Shown: positions 1 to 5,867, counted from the first letter of the stretch. The stretch is DNA of 9,930 nt from Acidobacteriota bacterium (GCA_021778785.1 JAJYBX010000037.1:1-9930), one strand, 5' to 3'. The notes: generated from the sequence alone by a model not told the origin. Translations and numbers: made by a program.

Positions 1-831
1 AAGGACGCCGCGAAATACCCACCGTCGGAACTCCTGGTGGTCTGCACCGGCAGCCAGGGTGAGCCCCTGAGCGGCCTGGCGCGGCTCCTCCGCCGGGAGG
101 TGAAGGGCCTCCCCCTGGAGCCCGGCGACCGCCTGGTCCTCAGCGCCCGGGCCATCCCGGGCAACGAGGTGGCCATCTCCCGCATGCTGGACGCCGCGGA
201 GCGCCTGGGCGCCGACACCTCCCTCGAGGGCCTGGGGCCCGTCCACGCCTCGGGCCACGGCCAGCGGGAGGAACTGGCGGACCTCATCCGCGCGGTCCGG
301 CCCCGGCAGATGGTCCCCGTGCATGGGACCTACCGGAACCTGCGGGCCCACGGGGCCCTCGCGGCCTCGCTGGGATGGGAGCCCGGCCGCATCTCGCTGC
401 TGGACGGCGGCCAGTGCCTGCGCCTCTTCCAGGACGGTCGCGTGGACCAGCCCGGCGCCGTGCCCGTGGGCAAGTATTTCGTCCACGAAGGCGTGGATCA
501 CATGGTGGATGCTCGGGTCGTGCAGGATCGCCTCATCCTCCAGGAGGATGGTGTGGTGTTCGCCACGCTGCTGGTGGATTTGGCGAGCGGCACCCTCGCG
601 GCGGAGCCCACCATCCTCAGCCGCGGTTTCGTGATGCTCTCCGACGACGAGACCTACGGCGAGCTGCTGCGGGGCGTGGCCCGGCAGGCCTTCGAAGGCG
701 CCCCGGCCGAGGTCCGCAAGGATCCCGAAGCCCTGCGCGAAGCCATCCGCCAGGCCCTGCGCCGCATCATCCGCAAGACCACCCAGTCCCGCCCCCTCGT
801 CGTCCCCGTCCTGCTGGCGGCGCCCCAGTAG
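1..831 (+). CDS. rnj: Ribonuclease J, C-terminal half (5' truncated by window edge)
   Basis: RNase J is a metallo-beta-lactamase/beta-CASP ribonuclease with 5'-3' exo- and endonuclease activity in mRNA decay and RNA maturation. The reading frame is open from base 1 to a TAG at 829-831, giving 276 visible residues, about half of the usual ~550. Visible family motifs are TGSQGEP (visible residues 16-22), the SARAIPGNE segment, VHASGHGQREE around residues 81-91 and VPVHGTYR around 106-113. The histidines in the last two belong to the metal-binding/active-site part of the fold. The ending RPLVVPVLL fits the short C-terminal beta domain of the family. The true start lies upstream of the window; the GTG at 37 is internal and not a start. 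It is convergent with the Spy-like gene, with 70 bp between them that hold a solo repeat copy. Confidence 0.93.
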   Translation, partial: KDAAKYPPSELLVVCTGSQGEPLSGLARLLRREVKGLPLEPGDRLVLSARAIPGNEVAISRMLDAAERLGADTSLEGLGPVHASGHGQREELADLIRAVRPRQMVPVHGTYRNLRAHGALAASLGWEPGRISLLDGGQCLRLFQDGRVDQPGAVPVGKYFVHEGVDHMVDARVVQDRLILQEDGVVFATLLVDLASGTLAAEPTILSRGFVMLSDDETYGELLRGVARQAFEGAPAEVRKDPEALREAIRQALRRIIRKTTQSRPLVVPVLLAAPQ

Positions 832-848
832 CAGTCAATCCGGGCGTT

Positions 849-894
849 GGCTGGTCACGGAAGCCGCGGAAAGAGGCACGGAACGCACAGAAGG
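849..894 (+). repeat. Solo copy of the GCGGAA repeat found flanking the GxxExxY gene
   Basis: Bases 849-873 match 3244-3268 at 23 of 25 positions, including the GGCTGGTC lead-in. The rest keeps the same architecture of four degenerate CRCGGAARR units (starting at 856, 865, 877 and 886), with the second unit lengthened to 12 bases. It occupies most of the 70-bp gap between the convergent RNase J and Spy-like genes, and no coding sequence is attached to it. It could be a solo remnant of an excised unit or a REP-like intergenic repeat. I see no clear terminator hairpin in this gap. Confidence 0.75.
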
Positions 895-901
895 ATCCCG
901 G

Positions 902-1429
902 CTAGCGTCCGCCGCGCCGCATGCCGCCTCCGGTGCCGGGGCCCATGCGGTTGCCGAGGCCCACGCCGGGCCGGTTGCCGAGGCCCTGGCGGAGTACCTC
1001 CAGCATCCGGCGCTGCATCTCGTCCACCTGCACGATGAGGCGGACCTGCTGGGCGGGGCTGAGGTGGGCGCGGATGTCCTCCTCGAACTGCAGCCTCAGG
1101 TTCATCTGCTGGTGCCGGAGGGCCACGAACTGGTCCAGCATGGGCTTCACCCGGGCGTTCTTCTCGTCCTCGGTGCCCGGCCCCATGAGGATGTCGTTGA
1201 ACTGGGCGCGGAGGTTGCGGATCTCGCGGGTCTTCTCGAAGAGCTCCCGGTCGAAGCGGGCCCAGCGCTCCGCCACGGCCTTGGCCTGGTCCTCGGTGAG
1301 GCCGACGTTCCGTTCGAGGTGTTCCACCCGGAACTGGTAGAGCAGCCGGCCCTCGCCCTCGGGCTGAGCCTGGGCCATGGGCTGGACGGCCACGATCAGG
1401 GCAGGGAGGAGGAAGGGCAGGCGGGACAT
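902..1429 (-). CDS. Spy/CpxP-like periplasmic protein (LTXXQ type)
   Basis: A 175-residue secreted protein with an N-terminal signal peptide (hydrophobic core LPFLLPALIVAV, likely cleavage after AQA near residue 21). The mature part is almost entirely charged, amphipathic helix and contains two LTxxQ-like motifs, LTEDQ (44-48) and LSPAQQ (123-128). These are typical of the Spy/CpxP/CnrX group of periplasmic chaperones and metal or stress sensors. The last 25 residues are rich in Gly, Arg and Met. It is the third gene of a sigma-anti-sigma operon, starting 3 bases after the anti-sigma stop, with AGAGG upstream of the ATG. The context suggests a stress-induced periplasmic chaperone, or a sensor acting on the anti-sigma factor as CnrX does. 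No substrate or metal can be read from the sequence. The family assignment is fairly safe, the role is inferred. Confidence 0.8.
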   Translation of the reverse strand: MSRLPFLLPALIVAVQPMAQAQPEGEGRLLYQFRVEHLERNVGLTEDQAKAVAERWARFDRELFEKTREIRNLRAQFNDILMGPGTEDEKNARVKPMLDQFVALRHQQMNLRLQFEEDIRAHLSPAQQVRLIVQVDEMQRRMLEVLRQGLGNRPGVGLGNRMGPGTGGGMRRGGR

Positions 1430-1432
1430 GGC

Positions 1433-1942
1433 TTACCTCTTGGGTGGTTCAGTGGAATGGTCCAGGCGCTCCAGCAGGGCCTTCATCTCTTCGGGGGTGA
1501 GGGCCTGGATCTGGGCGGCCTCTTCGTCACGGTCGCGGAAGGGTGCTTCGGGGACCATGATCTCGACGGTATCGGCGGGCTTCGGAAGGGTGGCTTCCAC
1601 CAGCGGCGTGCGGTTGGCCCGGCCGGCCCAGAAGGCCCCGGCACCCACCGCCATGAGCAGGGCGGCCGCGGCGGCCCAGTACAGCCCCCGGGCGTGGTGG
1701 GCCAGGGACCGTCGGGTCGGCAGCTTGCCCACCACCCGGGCGGGCAGGCGGTCGAAGTAGCCGGCGGGGGCCAGCACGTCGGGCGTGTCCTCCTGGGCCA
1801 GGTAGATCACGCGGGCTTCGGCGCAGGCGGTGCAGGTCTTCATGTGCAGCTCCGCGTCGCGGCCAGGGTCCAGCGGATCGGCCTCGATGGCGGCGAGGGT
1901 CCGCGTGCAGGGTTCGGGAAGGGGGAGGATGTCATGGGTCAT
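1433..1942 (-). CDS. Zinc-binding-type (ZAS-like) transmembrane anti-sigma factor
   Basis: A 169-residue protein whose cytoplasmic N-terminus carries the H-x3-C-x2-C signature (His33, Cys37, Cys40) plus an upstream Cys12. This four-ligand arrangement resembles zinc-binding anti-sigma factors such as RsrA. One transmembrane helix is visible at about residues 87-106 (YWAAAAALLMAVGAGAFWAG), followed by a periplasmic tail of about 60 residues ending in an LTPEEMKALLERL helix. It should bind and silence the ECF sigma factor encoded immediately upstream. The genes overlap by 4 bases (ATGA), which implies translational coupling and matched stoichiometry. Release by thiol oxidation, zinc loss or a periplasmic signal are all possible; the sequence does not decide. 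The periplasmic tail could contact the Spy-like product of the next gene. Confidence 0.82.
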   Translation of the reverse strand: MTHDILPLPEPCTRTLAAIEADPLDPGRDAELHMKTCTACAEARVIYLAQEDTPDVLAPAGYFDRLPARVVGKLPTRRSLAHHARGLYWAAAAALLMAVGAGAFWAGRANRTPLVEATLPKPADTVEIMVPEAPFRDRDEEAAQIQALTPEEMKALLERLDHSTEPPKR

Positions 1943-2586
1943 GGACGGCCTCCTTTCACATGGCGGGTCAGGCTCTGAATGGCATGGAAGATGTGGGCCT
2001 TCACGCTGCCCACGGAGGTGCCCATCTCCGCGGCGATGCGCTCGTACTTCCAGTCGTGCGCCAGCTTGAGGGTCAGGGCCTCCCTCTGGCGTCGGGGCAG
2101 CTTCGGGAGGGCCTCGTAGAGCAGGCGGCGGGCCTCCTCGTCCTGCAGCGCGGCCCCCTGAGTCTCCTCCACCCGGAGGGCGGGATGTTCCAGGCCCTCC
2201 TCGGGCATCTCGAGGCTGTCGTGGTCGCGGGCCATGCGTTCGCGGTAGTTCAGGGCCTGGCGGGTGGCGATGGTGATGAGCCAGGTGCGGAAGGAGGACT
2301 CGAAGCGGAAGCCGGGCAGGGCGCGGAACACACGGATGAAGGTCTCCTGCACCACGTCGTCGGCATCCTGGTGGTTCTTCAGGATGGAGAAGGCCTTCCC
2401 GTAGACATCCCGGGAGAAGAGGCGGACGAGGGAGGCGAAGGCCGCCTGATCCCCGGCCTGGGCGGCCTGTACCCAGGCGAGCACCTCCGGCGTATGGTAC
2501 GGCGACGCCGGATCGGGGATCCGCTCGGCGGTCTGGGGGGCCGTCTGGGTCATTGGGGGCTCGTTCAAGGCAATGGCCAGCATCAT
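1939..2586 (-). CDS. ECF-type RNA polymerase sigma factor
   Basis: A 215-residue sigma-70 family factor with only regions 2 and 4. Region 2 spans about residues 45-118, including DADDVVQETFIRVF (core-binding and -10 recognition) and FESSFRTWLITIATRQALNYRER. Region 4 spans about 153-207, with LPRRQREALTLK and the helix-turn-helix YERIAAEMGTSVGSVKAHIFHA. No region 1.1 or 3 is seen, as expected of ECF factors. The start at 2586 is preferred because GGAG lies 6 bases upstream on the coding strand; an internal ATG at 2553 has no comparable ribosome site. The gene leads the operon sigma, anti-sigma, Spy-like, and is divergent from hpt with a 131-bp gap. ECF factors often control their own operon, but I could not find a convincing GGAAC-type promoter upstream. 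Confidence 0.92.
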   Translation of the reverse strand: MMLAIALNEPPMTQTAPQTAERIPDPASPYHTPEVLAWVQAAQAGDQAAFASLVRLFSRDVYGKAFSILKNHQDADDVVQETFIRVFRALPGFRFESSFRTWLITIATRQALNYRERMARDHDSLEMPEEGLEHPALRVEETQGAALQDEEARRLLYEALPKLPRRQREALTLKLAHDWKYERIAAEMGTSVGSVKAHIFHAIQSLTRHVKGGRP

Positions 2587-2592
2587 CTTAAG

Positions 2593-2596
2593 CTCC
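2593..2596 (-). promoter_or_regulatory. Ribosome binding site (GGAG) of the ECF sigma gene
   Basis: On the minus strand GGAG is followed by 6 bases and then the tandem ATGATG beginning at 2586. This favours the upstream start over the ATG at 2553, which lacks a purine-rich leader. Confidence 0.6.
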
Positions 2597-2707
2597 GGCG
2601 GGGGGGATCAAGCCTGGATCCGCCGTCATCCGATGGACCCGGGAAGGGGGCCTGGGGTTGAATGGAACCGAGTTAGTGTGGAGACAGGCCCCGCCAGCCC
2701 CCCTTTC

Positions 2708-2713
2708 AGGAGA
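2708..2713 (+). promoter_or_regulatory. Ribosome binding site (AGGAGA) of hpt
   Basis: AGGAGA is followed by TCCC and the ATG at 2718. It decides the hpt start against the longer in-frame alternative beginning at 2658. Confidence 0.7.
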
Positions 2714-2717
2714 TCCC

Positions 2718-3239
2718 ATGCGCGACCGCATCACCCCCCTGCTGACCGAGGACCAGATCCGGACCCGCGTGCGGGAGATGGGTCGCCGGCTGGCCGCGGA
2801 CTATGCGGGCAAGGATCTGGTGATGGTGGGCCTGCTGAATGGCGTCTTCCCCTTCTTCGCGGACCTGGCCCGGGCCACGGAACTGGATTTCGAGGTCAGC
2901 TTCATGCAGGTGTCGAGCTACGGCGGGGGCACCGAGAGCACCGGCGAGGTCCACATCCTCAAGGATCTCGATCGCTCCATCCAGGGCCGCGATGCCCTGG
3001 TGGTGGAGGACATCGTGGACACCGGCCTCACCCTGTTCAAGGTGCGCAACCTCCTCCTGGACCGCGAACCCGCCAGCCTGAAGATCTGCACCCTCCTCGA
3101 CAAGCCCAGCCGCCGCAAGGTCGAAGTGCCCGTGGACTACGTCGGTTTCACCATCGAGGACCACTTCGTCGTCGGCTACGGCCTCGATTACAACGGCAAG
3201 CTCCGCAACCTCCCCTACGTCGGCGTGTTCCACCCATGA
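2718..3239 (+). CDS. hpt: Hypoxanthine (guanine) phosphoribosyltransferase
   Basis: A cytoplasmic purine-salvage enzyme that converts hypoxanthine or guanine plus PRPP to IMP or GMP. The 173-residue product is full length for bacterial Hpt. Motifs in order: LLNGVFPFFADL (39-50), the flexible catalytic loop segment SSYGGGTESTGEV (66-78), the PRPP-binding acidic loop VVEDIVDTGLTL (95-106), and the C-terminal base-binding region VGFTIEDHFVVGYGLDYNGKLRNLPYVGVF. The ATG at 2718 is chosen because AGGAGA lies 4 bases upstream and the family begins near here; an upstream in-frame start at 2658 would add residues unlike the family. The stop overlaps the start of the GxxExxY gene (ATGA). It is the first gene of a four-gene run that continues through lptE and holA. 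Confidence 0.95.
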   Translation: MRDRITPLLTEDQIRTRVREMGRRLAADYAGKDLVMVGLLNGVFPFFADLARATELDFEVSFMQVSSYGGGTESTGEVHILKDLDRSIQGRDALVVEDIVDTGLTLFKVRNLLLDREPASLKICTLLDKPSRRKVEVPVDYVGFTIEDHFVVGYGLDYNGKLRNLPYVGVFHP

Positions 3240-3721
3240 ATGAGGCTGGTCGCGGAAGGCGCGGAAAGTGCGCGGAAGACGCGGGGAACCCTGCCGTTCA
3301 GGAGCTTCAGATCGAGGGGCCCCACTCGGATCTGTCCCGATCCGTCATCGGAGCGGCCATCGCAGTTCAGCGAACACTCGGTCCTGGGCTGCTGGAAAGT
3401 GCGTACGAAGTCTGTCTGGCCCATGACCTCCAATGGAGGGGTCATCAGGTCGAGTGCCAAGTCAGCCTCGGGTTGACCTATCGCGGGCTGAACGTTCCCC
3501 TGGCTTTCCGAATGGACCTCGTCGTCGACGAGGTCCTGGTGGTTGAATTGAAGGTCGCTGAAACATTTACCCCCGAGCACGAAGCGCAGATCCTGAGCTA
3601 CCTCCGGTTTTCGGGAAAACCTGTCGGACTGCTCCTGAACTTCGGGGTCTATCCCATGGGGCGCAGGGGCATCCGGCGCTTCGTGATGCAACGCAATCCC
3701 TATTCCGCGTCTTCCGAGTGA
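3236..3721 (+). CDS. GxxExxY family protein (PD-(D/E)XK nuclease-like)
   Basis: A 161-residue protein with the signature G51-LL-E54-SA-Y57 that names the GxxExxY family. A PD-(D/E)XK-like core follows: Asp94 in RMDLVV, then Glu104-Leu-Lys106 in VVELKV, and Gln118 in the helix HEAQILSYLR. LLLNFG and a basic RRGIRRFV segment complete the family pattern. Many members are small, single-domain and of unknown biological role; nuclease activity is predicted from the fold only. The ATG at 3236 overlaps the hpt stop (ATGA) and is the only in-frame start before the domain, so the first ~18 residues come partly from a repeat arm and look non-conserved. The stop lies inside the opposite repeat arm and overlaps the lptE GTG (GTGA). 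Three sampled 60-base lines average about 56% GC, against roughly 63-85% in sampled lines of neighbouring genes, which suggests acquisition from elsewhere. Confidence 0.85.
   Translation: MNEAGRGRRGKCAEDAGNPAVQELQIEGPHSDLSRSVIGAAIAVQRTLGPGLLESAYEVCLAHDLQWRGHQVECQVSLGLTYRGLNVPLAFRMDLVVDEVLVVELKVAETFTPEHEAQILSYLRFSGKPVGLLLNFGVYPMGRRGIRRFVMQRNPYSASSE
3248..3284 (+). repeat. Left inverted-repeat arm of the GxxExxY unit
   Basis: This 37-base arm matches the reverse complement of 3705-3741 at 31 of 37 positions without gaps. The outer 13 and inner 12 positions are identical and all differences lie in the middle. It consists of degenerate CRCGGAARR units starting at 3251, 3260, 3271 and 3280. It lies inside the N-terminal codons of the GxxExxY gene, 8 bases after the hpt stop. 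Confidence 0.88.
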
Positions 3722-3741
3722 CTTCCGTGCCTTCCGCGACC
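3705..3741 (-). repeat. Right inverted-repeat arm of the GxxExxY unit
   Basis: This is the inverted partner of 3248-3284, with the same 9-11-9-9 unit spacing read on the minus strand. It contains the last codons and stop of the GxxExxY gene and both candidate GTG starts of lptE (3718 and 3727). Confidence 0.88.
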
Positions 3742-4281
3742 CGTTTCCTTCTCCTGTCCTGCCTCCTGTTCGCCTCCGGCTGCGGCTATCGGCGGCTGGA
3801 CCGGGAACCGCACCGGGCGGCGTGGGCGCACCGGGGGGACACGATCCGGCTGGCGCGGTTCCGGAACCTCACGCCGAAGCTGGGGCTGGAGGATCGCTTC
3901 ACCAAGGCCCTGGAGAGCCGCGTCGTGGCCGCCAGTCCCTGGAAGCTGGTGGGCCCTGGCGAACCCTCCCGCTGGGTGCTCCAGGGCACCCTGGAGAAGT
4001 ACGAATCCAGGCCCCTCGGCCTCACCCTCGGCAACGGGAGTGAGCGCGCCAGCGCCGGCAGCGCCAGCCGCGTCGAGGTGAAGGTGGTGGCCAACGTGGA
4101 ACTGCTGGATGGCCAGACCGGCGCCGTGGTGCTCTCCCGGCGGGGTCTCACCTTCTCCAACCAGTACCGGGTGGATCAGAACTTCGCCAGCTTCGACAAC
4201 CGGGAACTGCAGGTGCTCGACAGCCTGGCGGACGATTTCGCCGAGAGCTTCCTCACCCAGCTCCTGGAGGGCACGGACTGA
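3718..4281 (+). CDS. lptE: LPS-assembly lipoprotein LptE
   Basis: LptE is an outer-membrane lipoprotein that plugs and assists LptD in the final step of LPS transport. The 187-residue product starts with a short lipoprotein signal (RFLLLSCLLFASGC, lipidated Cys22). The mature protein has the family pattern CGYR, DTIRLARFRNLT, a central beta segment, and a C-terminal helix (LQVLDSLADDFAESFLTQLL). The start is GTG 3718 (overlapping the upstream stop as GTGA) or GTG 3727; there is no ATG and no Shine-Dalgarno sequence, so translation probably depends on coupling. Both candidate starts lie within the right repeat arm, so the first ~8 residues are repeat-derived. The stop overlaps holA by one base (TGATG). 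Divergent LptE sequences are easily missed; this call rests on lipobox, length, pattern and the neighbouring holA, with which lptE is often linked. Confidence 0.82.
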   Translation: MTSVPSATRFLLLSCLLFASGCGYRRLDREPHRAAWAHRGDTIRLARFRNLTPKLGLEDRFTKALESRVVAASPWKLVGPGEPSRWVLQGTLEKYESRPLGLTLGNGSERASAGSASRVEVKVVANVELLDGQTGAVVLSRRGLTFSNQYRVDQNFASFDNRELQVLDSLADDFAESFLTQLLEGTD

Positions 4282-5303
4282 TGGCCGCCCCCGCCGCCTG
4301 GCTGGAGCACGGCTTCGCCCTCGTCCACGGCGAGGACGGCGACGGCCGCCGGGAAGCCGTGGAGGCCTGGAAGCGCCGTCACGTGGATCCCGAGTGGGCG
4401 GATTTCTCCCTGACGGTCTGTGCGGAGGGCTGCCCCTGGCCCGAGGTCATGGCCGCCCTCCAGGAGGCGGCGCCCTTCGGGGCCGAGGCCCGCTGCGTGG
4501 TCGTTCCCGCGGCCGACAATCTGTTCAGCCGGGCCAAGGAACTGCCCCCTTCCGTCAAGGCCCTCCTCGAGAAGCCGCCCCAGGGCGTGAAGCTCCTGCT
4601 TGTGGCCTGGACCACGCTTCCCGCCGCCCCCGGCAAGGCCCTGGGCGCCAAGCCCTGGACGGACTGGACCAAGGCCGGGCGCATCCTCAAGGTCGGCGCC
4701 CTCGATGCGACCGAGATCCCGGTGTTCATCGAAGCGGAGGCCCGGCGGCTCGGGGTCGCGCTCCAGGGCGCCGCGGCCACCCTCCTGGCCCAGCGCCAGG
4801 GTGGGAATCCGGGCCTCCTCAAGCGGGCCCTGGAGGTCCTGGACCTCTTGGCCGAGGACCGCAAGGTGACCGAGGCCATGGTGGACCAGGTCACCTTCCG
4901 CCTGGCGGAGCAGAAGGCCTTCGCCTGGTCCGGCGCCTGGCAGAAGGGGGATGCGGCGGGGGCCCTGAGGGCGCTGCGCATGGCCCTCGAGGACGGCGAC
5001 GAACCATTGATGCTCCTGGGCCAGGCCCGGCGCGAAGTGGACCGCCTCCTGCGGCTGGCCGAAGCCGAGGCGGCGGGGCTCAAGGGCGCGGAACTGACCG
5101 CGGCCCTGGGCCTCTCCCCGAAGCAGGCCTTCCTCATGGACGGCTACCGGAACGCCCTGGATCGCCTCAAGGCCAAGGGCCTGCGGGCGCTTCTGGGACG
5201 CCTGAACCAGTGCGAGCGCGACCTCAAGGGCATGGCCCTCTCCCGCAGCGAGGCCCCCCTCCTGGATCTGACCCTGACCCTCTGCCGGGCCTGGGGGCGC
5301 TGA
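4281..5303 (+). CDS. holA: DNA polymerase III subunit delta
   Basis: The delta subunit is the clamp-opening wrench of the DNA polymerase III clamp loader, pairing with DnaX and delta-prime to load the beta clamp. The 340-residue length is normal. Visible pattern: an N-terminal AAA+-like fold that lacks a Walker A motif, as expected for delta (GFALVHGEDGDGRREAVEAW, residues 11-30), then the family hallmark GGNPGLLKRALEVLDLLAED (174-193), and VTEAMVDQVTFRLAEQKAFAWSGAW in the lid and collar region. The C-terminal collar domain is helical, with EPLMLLGQARREVDRLLRLAEA and a long KQAFLMDGYRNALDRL helix. The ATG overlaps the lptE stop. It is the last gene of the hpt operon and converges on the Ig-like lipoprotein gene with only 19 bases between stops; no clear terminator is visible there. 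Confidence 0.92.
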   Translation: MAAPAAWLEHGFALVHGEDGDGRREAVEAWKRRHVDPEWADFSLTVCAEGCPWPEVMAALQEAAPFGAEARCVVVPAADNLFSRAKELPPSVKALLEKPPQGVKLLLVAWTTLPAAPGKALGAKPWTDWTKAGRILKVGALDATEIPVFIEAEARRLGVALQGAAATLLAQRQGGNPGLLKRALEVLDLLAEDRKVTEAMVDQVTFRLAEQKAFAWSGAWQKGDAAGALRALRMALEDGDEPLMLLGQARREVDRLLRLAEAEAAGLKGAELTAALGLSPKQAFLMDGYRNALDRLKAKGLRALLGRLNQCERDLKGMALSRSEAPLLDLTLTLCRAWGR

Positions 5304-5322
5304 GGCCCGGCCCGCGGCTGGC

Positions 5323-5736
5323 CTACTGGTTGGTCAGGTGGAAGTTCGCCCGGTAGCTCGCGTTCCAGGCCAGGATCGTGAAGCTGCCTGCGATCCCGTT
5401 GGCCGTGAGGGTGGGGGACTCGGCATAGCCGCCGGCATCGGTGGTCACCGTGACGGCGAGGACCCCGCCCGGAAAGGTGCCCCCCGCACCCTGGGCGGGG
5501 GCGTTGAAGGTGACTGGGTGGCCGCCGAGGGGCATGCCGTTCTTGTTGAAGAAGACCCGCAGGTGCGCCGGGAAATCCGTGTTGATGGCCGCGGTCTGGT
5601 TGTCGCCGCTGACGATGTCCATCCGGGGCGTCAGCTCCTCCGGCGTCTGGGTGTAGCCGTTCGCGCCGCTGCACCCGGCAAGGGCCAGCACGGCCCCAAG
5701 GGCTGCCATGCCGTATCGCCGGGTCCGGTCGGACAT
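5323..5736 (-). CDS. Lipoprotein with a bacterial Ig-like (Big-1-like) domain
   Basis: A 137-residue predicted lipoprotein with signal and lipobox RRYGMAALGAVLALAGC (lipidated Cys22). A single Ig-like beta-sandwich domain covers about residues 38-125. The features SGDNQTAAINTDF, GGHPVTFNAP, GTFPGG, VTTDAGGYA and LTANGIAGSF are typical of the Big-1/invasin-type Ig fold, where successive strands carry VTF and TTDAxG motifs. The start at 5736 is chosen from AGGAGA 6 bases upstream; the open frame extends much further, but that part lies within the next gene and is non-native. It should be exposed at the cell envelope, and its ligand or role is unknown. It lies downstream of the CopZ-like gene on the same strand across a 131-base gap, so it may have its own promoter. 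Confidence 0.78.
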   Translation of the reverse strand: MSDRTRRYGMAALGAVLALAGCSGANGYTQTPEELTPRMDIVSGDNQTAAINTDFPAHLRVFFNKNGMPLGGHPVTFNAPAQGAGGTFPGGVLAVTVTTDAGGYAESPTLTANGIAGSFTILAWNASYRANFHLTNQ

Positions 5737-5867
5737 GATCGATCTCCTGTGCATGGGGGCTGGAATCCAGCCTATCACGCCCTGTCCGCTGGGCCGGAAA
5801 CCGCCGCCTCTGCCTTCAGAGCGCCTGACAAAACCCAGACGGGGCCTCGTGCGGGGGGTAGGCACTC
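5737..5867. other. Intergenic region upstream of the Ig-like lipoprotein gene
   Basis: These 131 bases separate the CopZ-like stop from the lipoprotein start. On the minus strand a weak stem (about 3 GC pairs plus wobbles) with a short T run lies near 5828-5848, too weak to call a terminator. No convincing promoter or gene is seen. Confidence 0.4.
5743..5748 (-). promoter_or_regulatory. Ribosome binding site (AGGAGA) of the Ig-like lipoprotein gene
   Basis: AGGAGA on the minus strand is 6 bases from the ATG at 5736. It fixes the start directly before a lipoprotein signal peptide, rather than far upstream in the open frame. Confidence 0.7.

Larger units (their letters stand above)
2587..2717. 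other. Divergent intergenic region between ECF sigma operon and hpt operon
   Basis: These 131 bases must hold the promoters of two divergent operons. I examined TTGAAT at 2658 and GGAACC at 2664 as possible -35 elements. Neither has a matching -10 at normal spacing, so no promoter is called. No RNA gene or strong hairpin is seen. Confidence 0.5.
3248..3741. mobile_element. Putative 494-bp inverted-repeat-bracketed cassette carrying a GxxExxY gene
   Basis: Two 37-base inverted arms enclose a single coding sequence of lower GC than its surroundings, and a third copy of the arm lies at 849-894. No transposase is encoded and I see no target-site duplication outside the arms. If mobile, it would depend on another enzyme in trans or on the encoded nuclease-like protein. 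An alternative is that the repeats are REP-like elements that became associated with this gene family for another reason. Confidence 0.45.

Noticed and set aside
1064..1978. Plus-strand open frame (304 codons) opposite the Spy-like and anti-sigma genes
   Set aside because: It has a repetitive composition rich in Gly, His, Leu and Val, with no ribosome site and no domain. The minus-strand operon explains this region.
2658..2686. TTGAAT/GGAACC as -35 elements for hpt or an ECF-dependent promoter
   Set aside because: No plausible -10 element at 16-18 bases, and the GGAACC is on the strand opposite to the sigma gene.
2573..3235. N-terminal extension of the GxxExxY frame through hpt
   Set aside because: It runs in another frame of the well-supported hpt gene and gives Pro/Arg/Gly-rich sequence. 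The ATG at 3236 is the only sensible start.
5304..5322. Possible terminator between the convergent holA and Ig-like lipoprotein stops
   Set aside because: Only four GGCC pairs form, with no T run on either strand.
5828..5848. Possible minus-strand terminator after the CopZ-like gene
   Set aside because: The stem has three GC pairs plus wobble pairs and a short T run, too weak to call.
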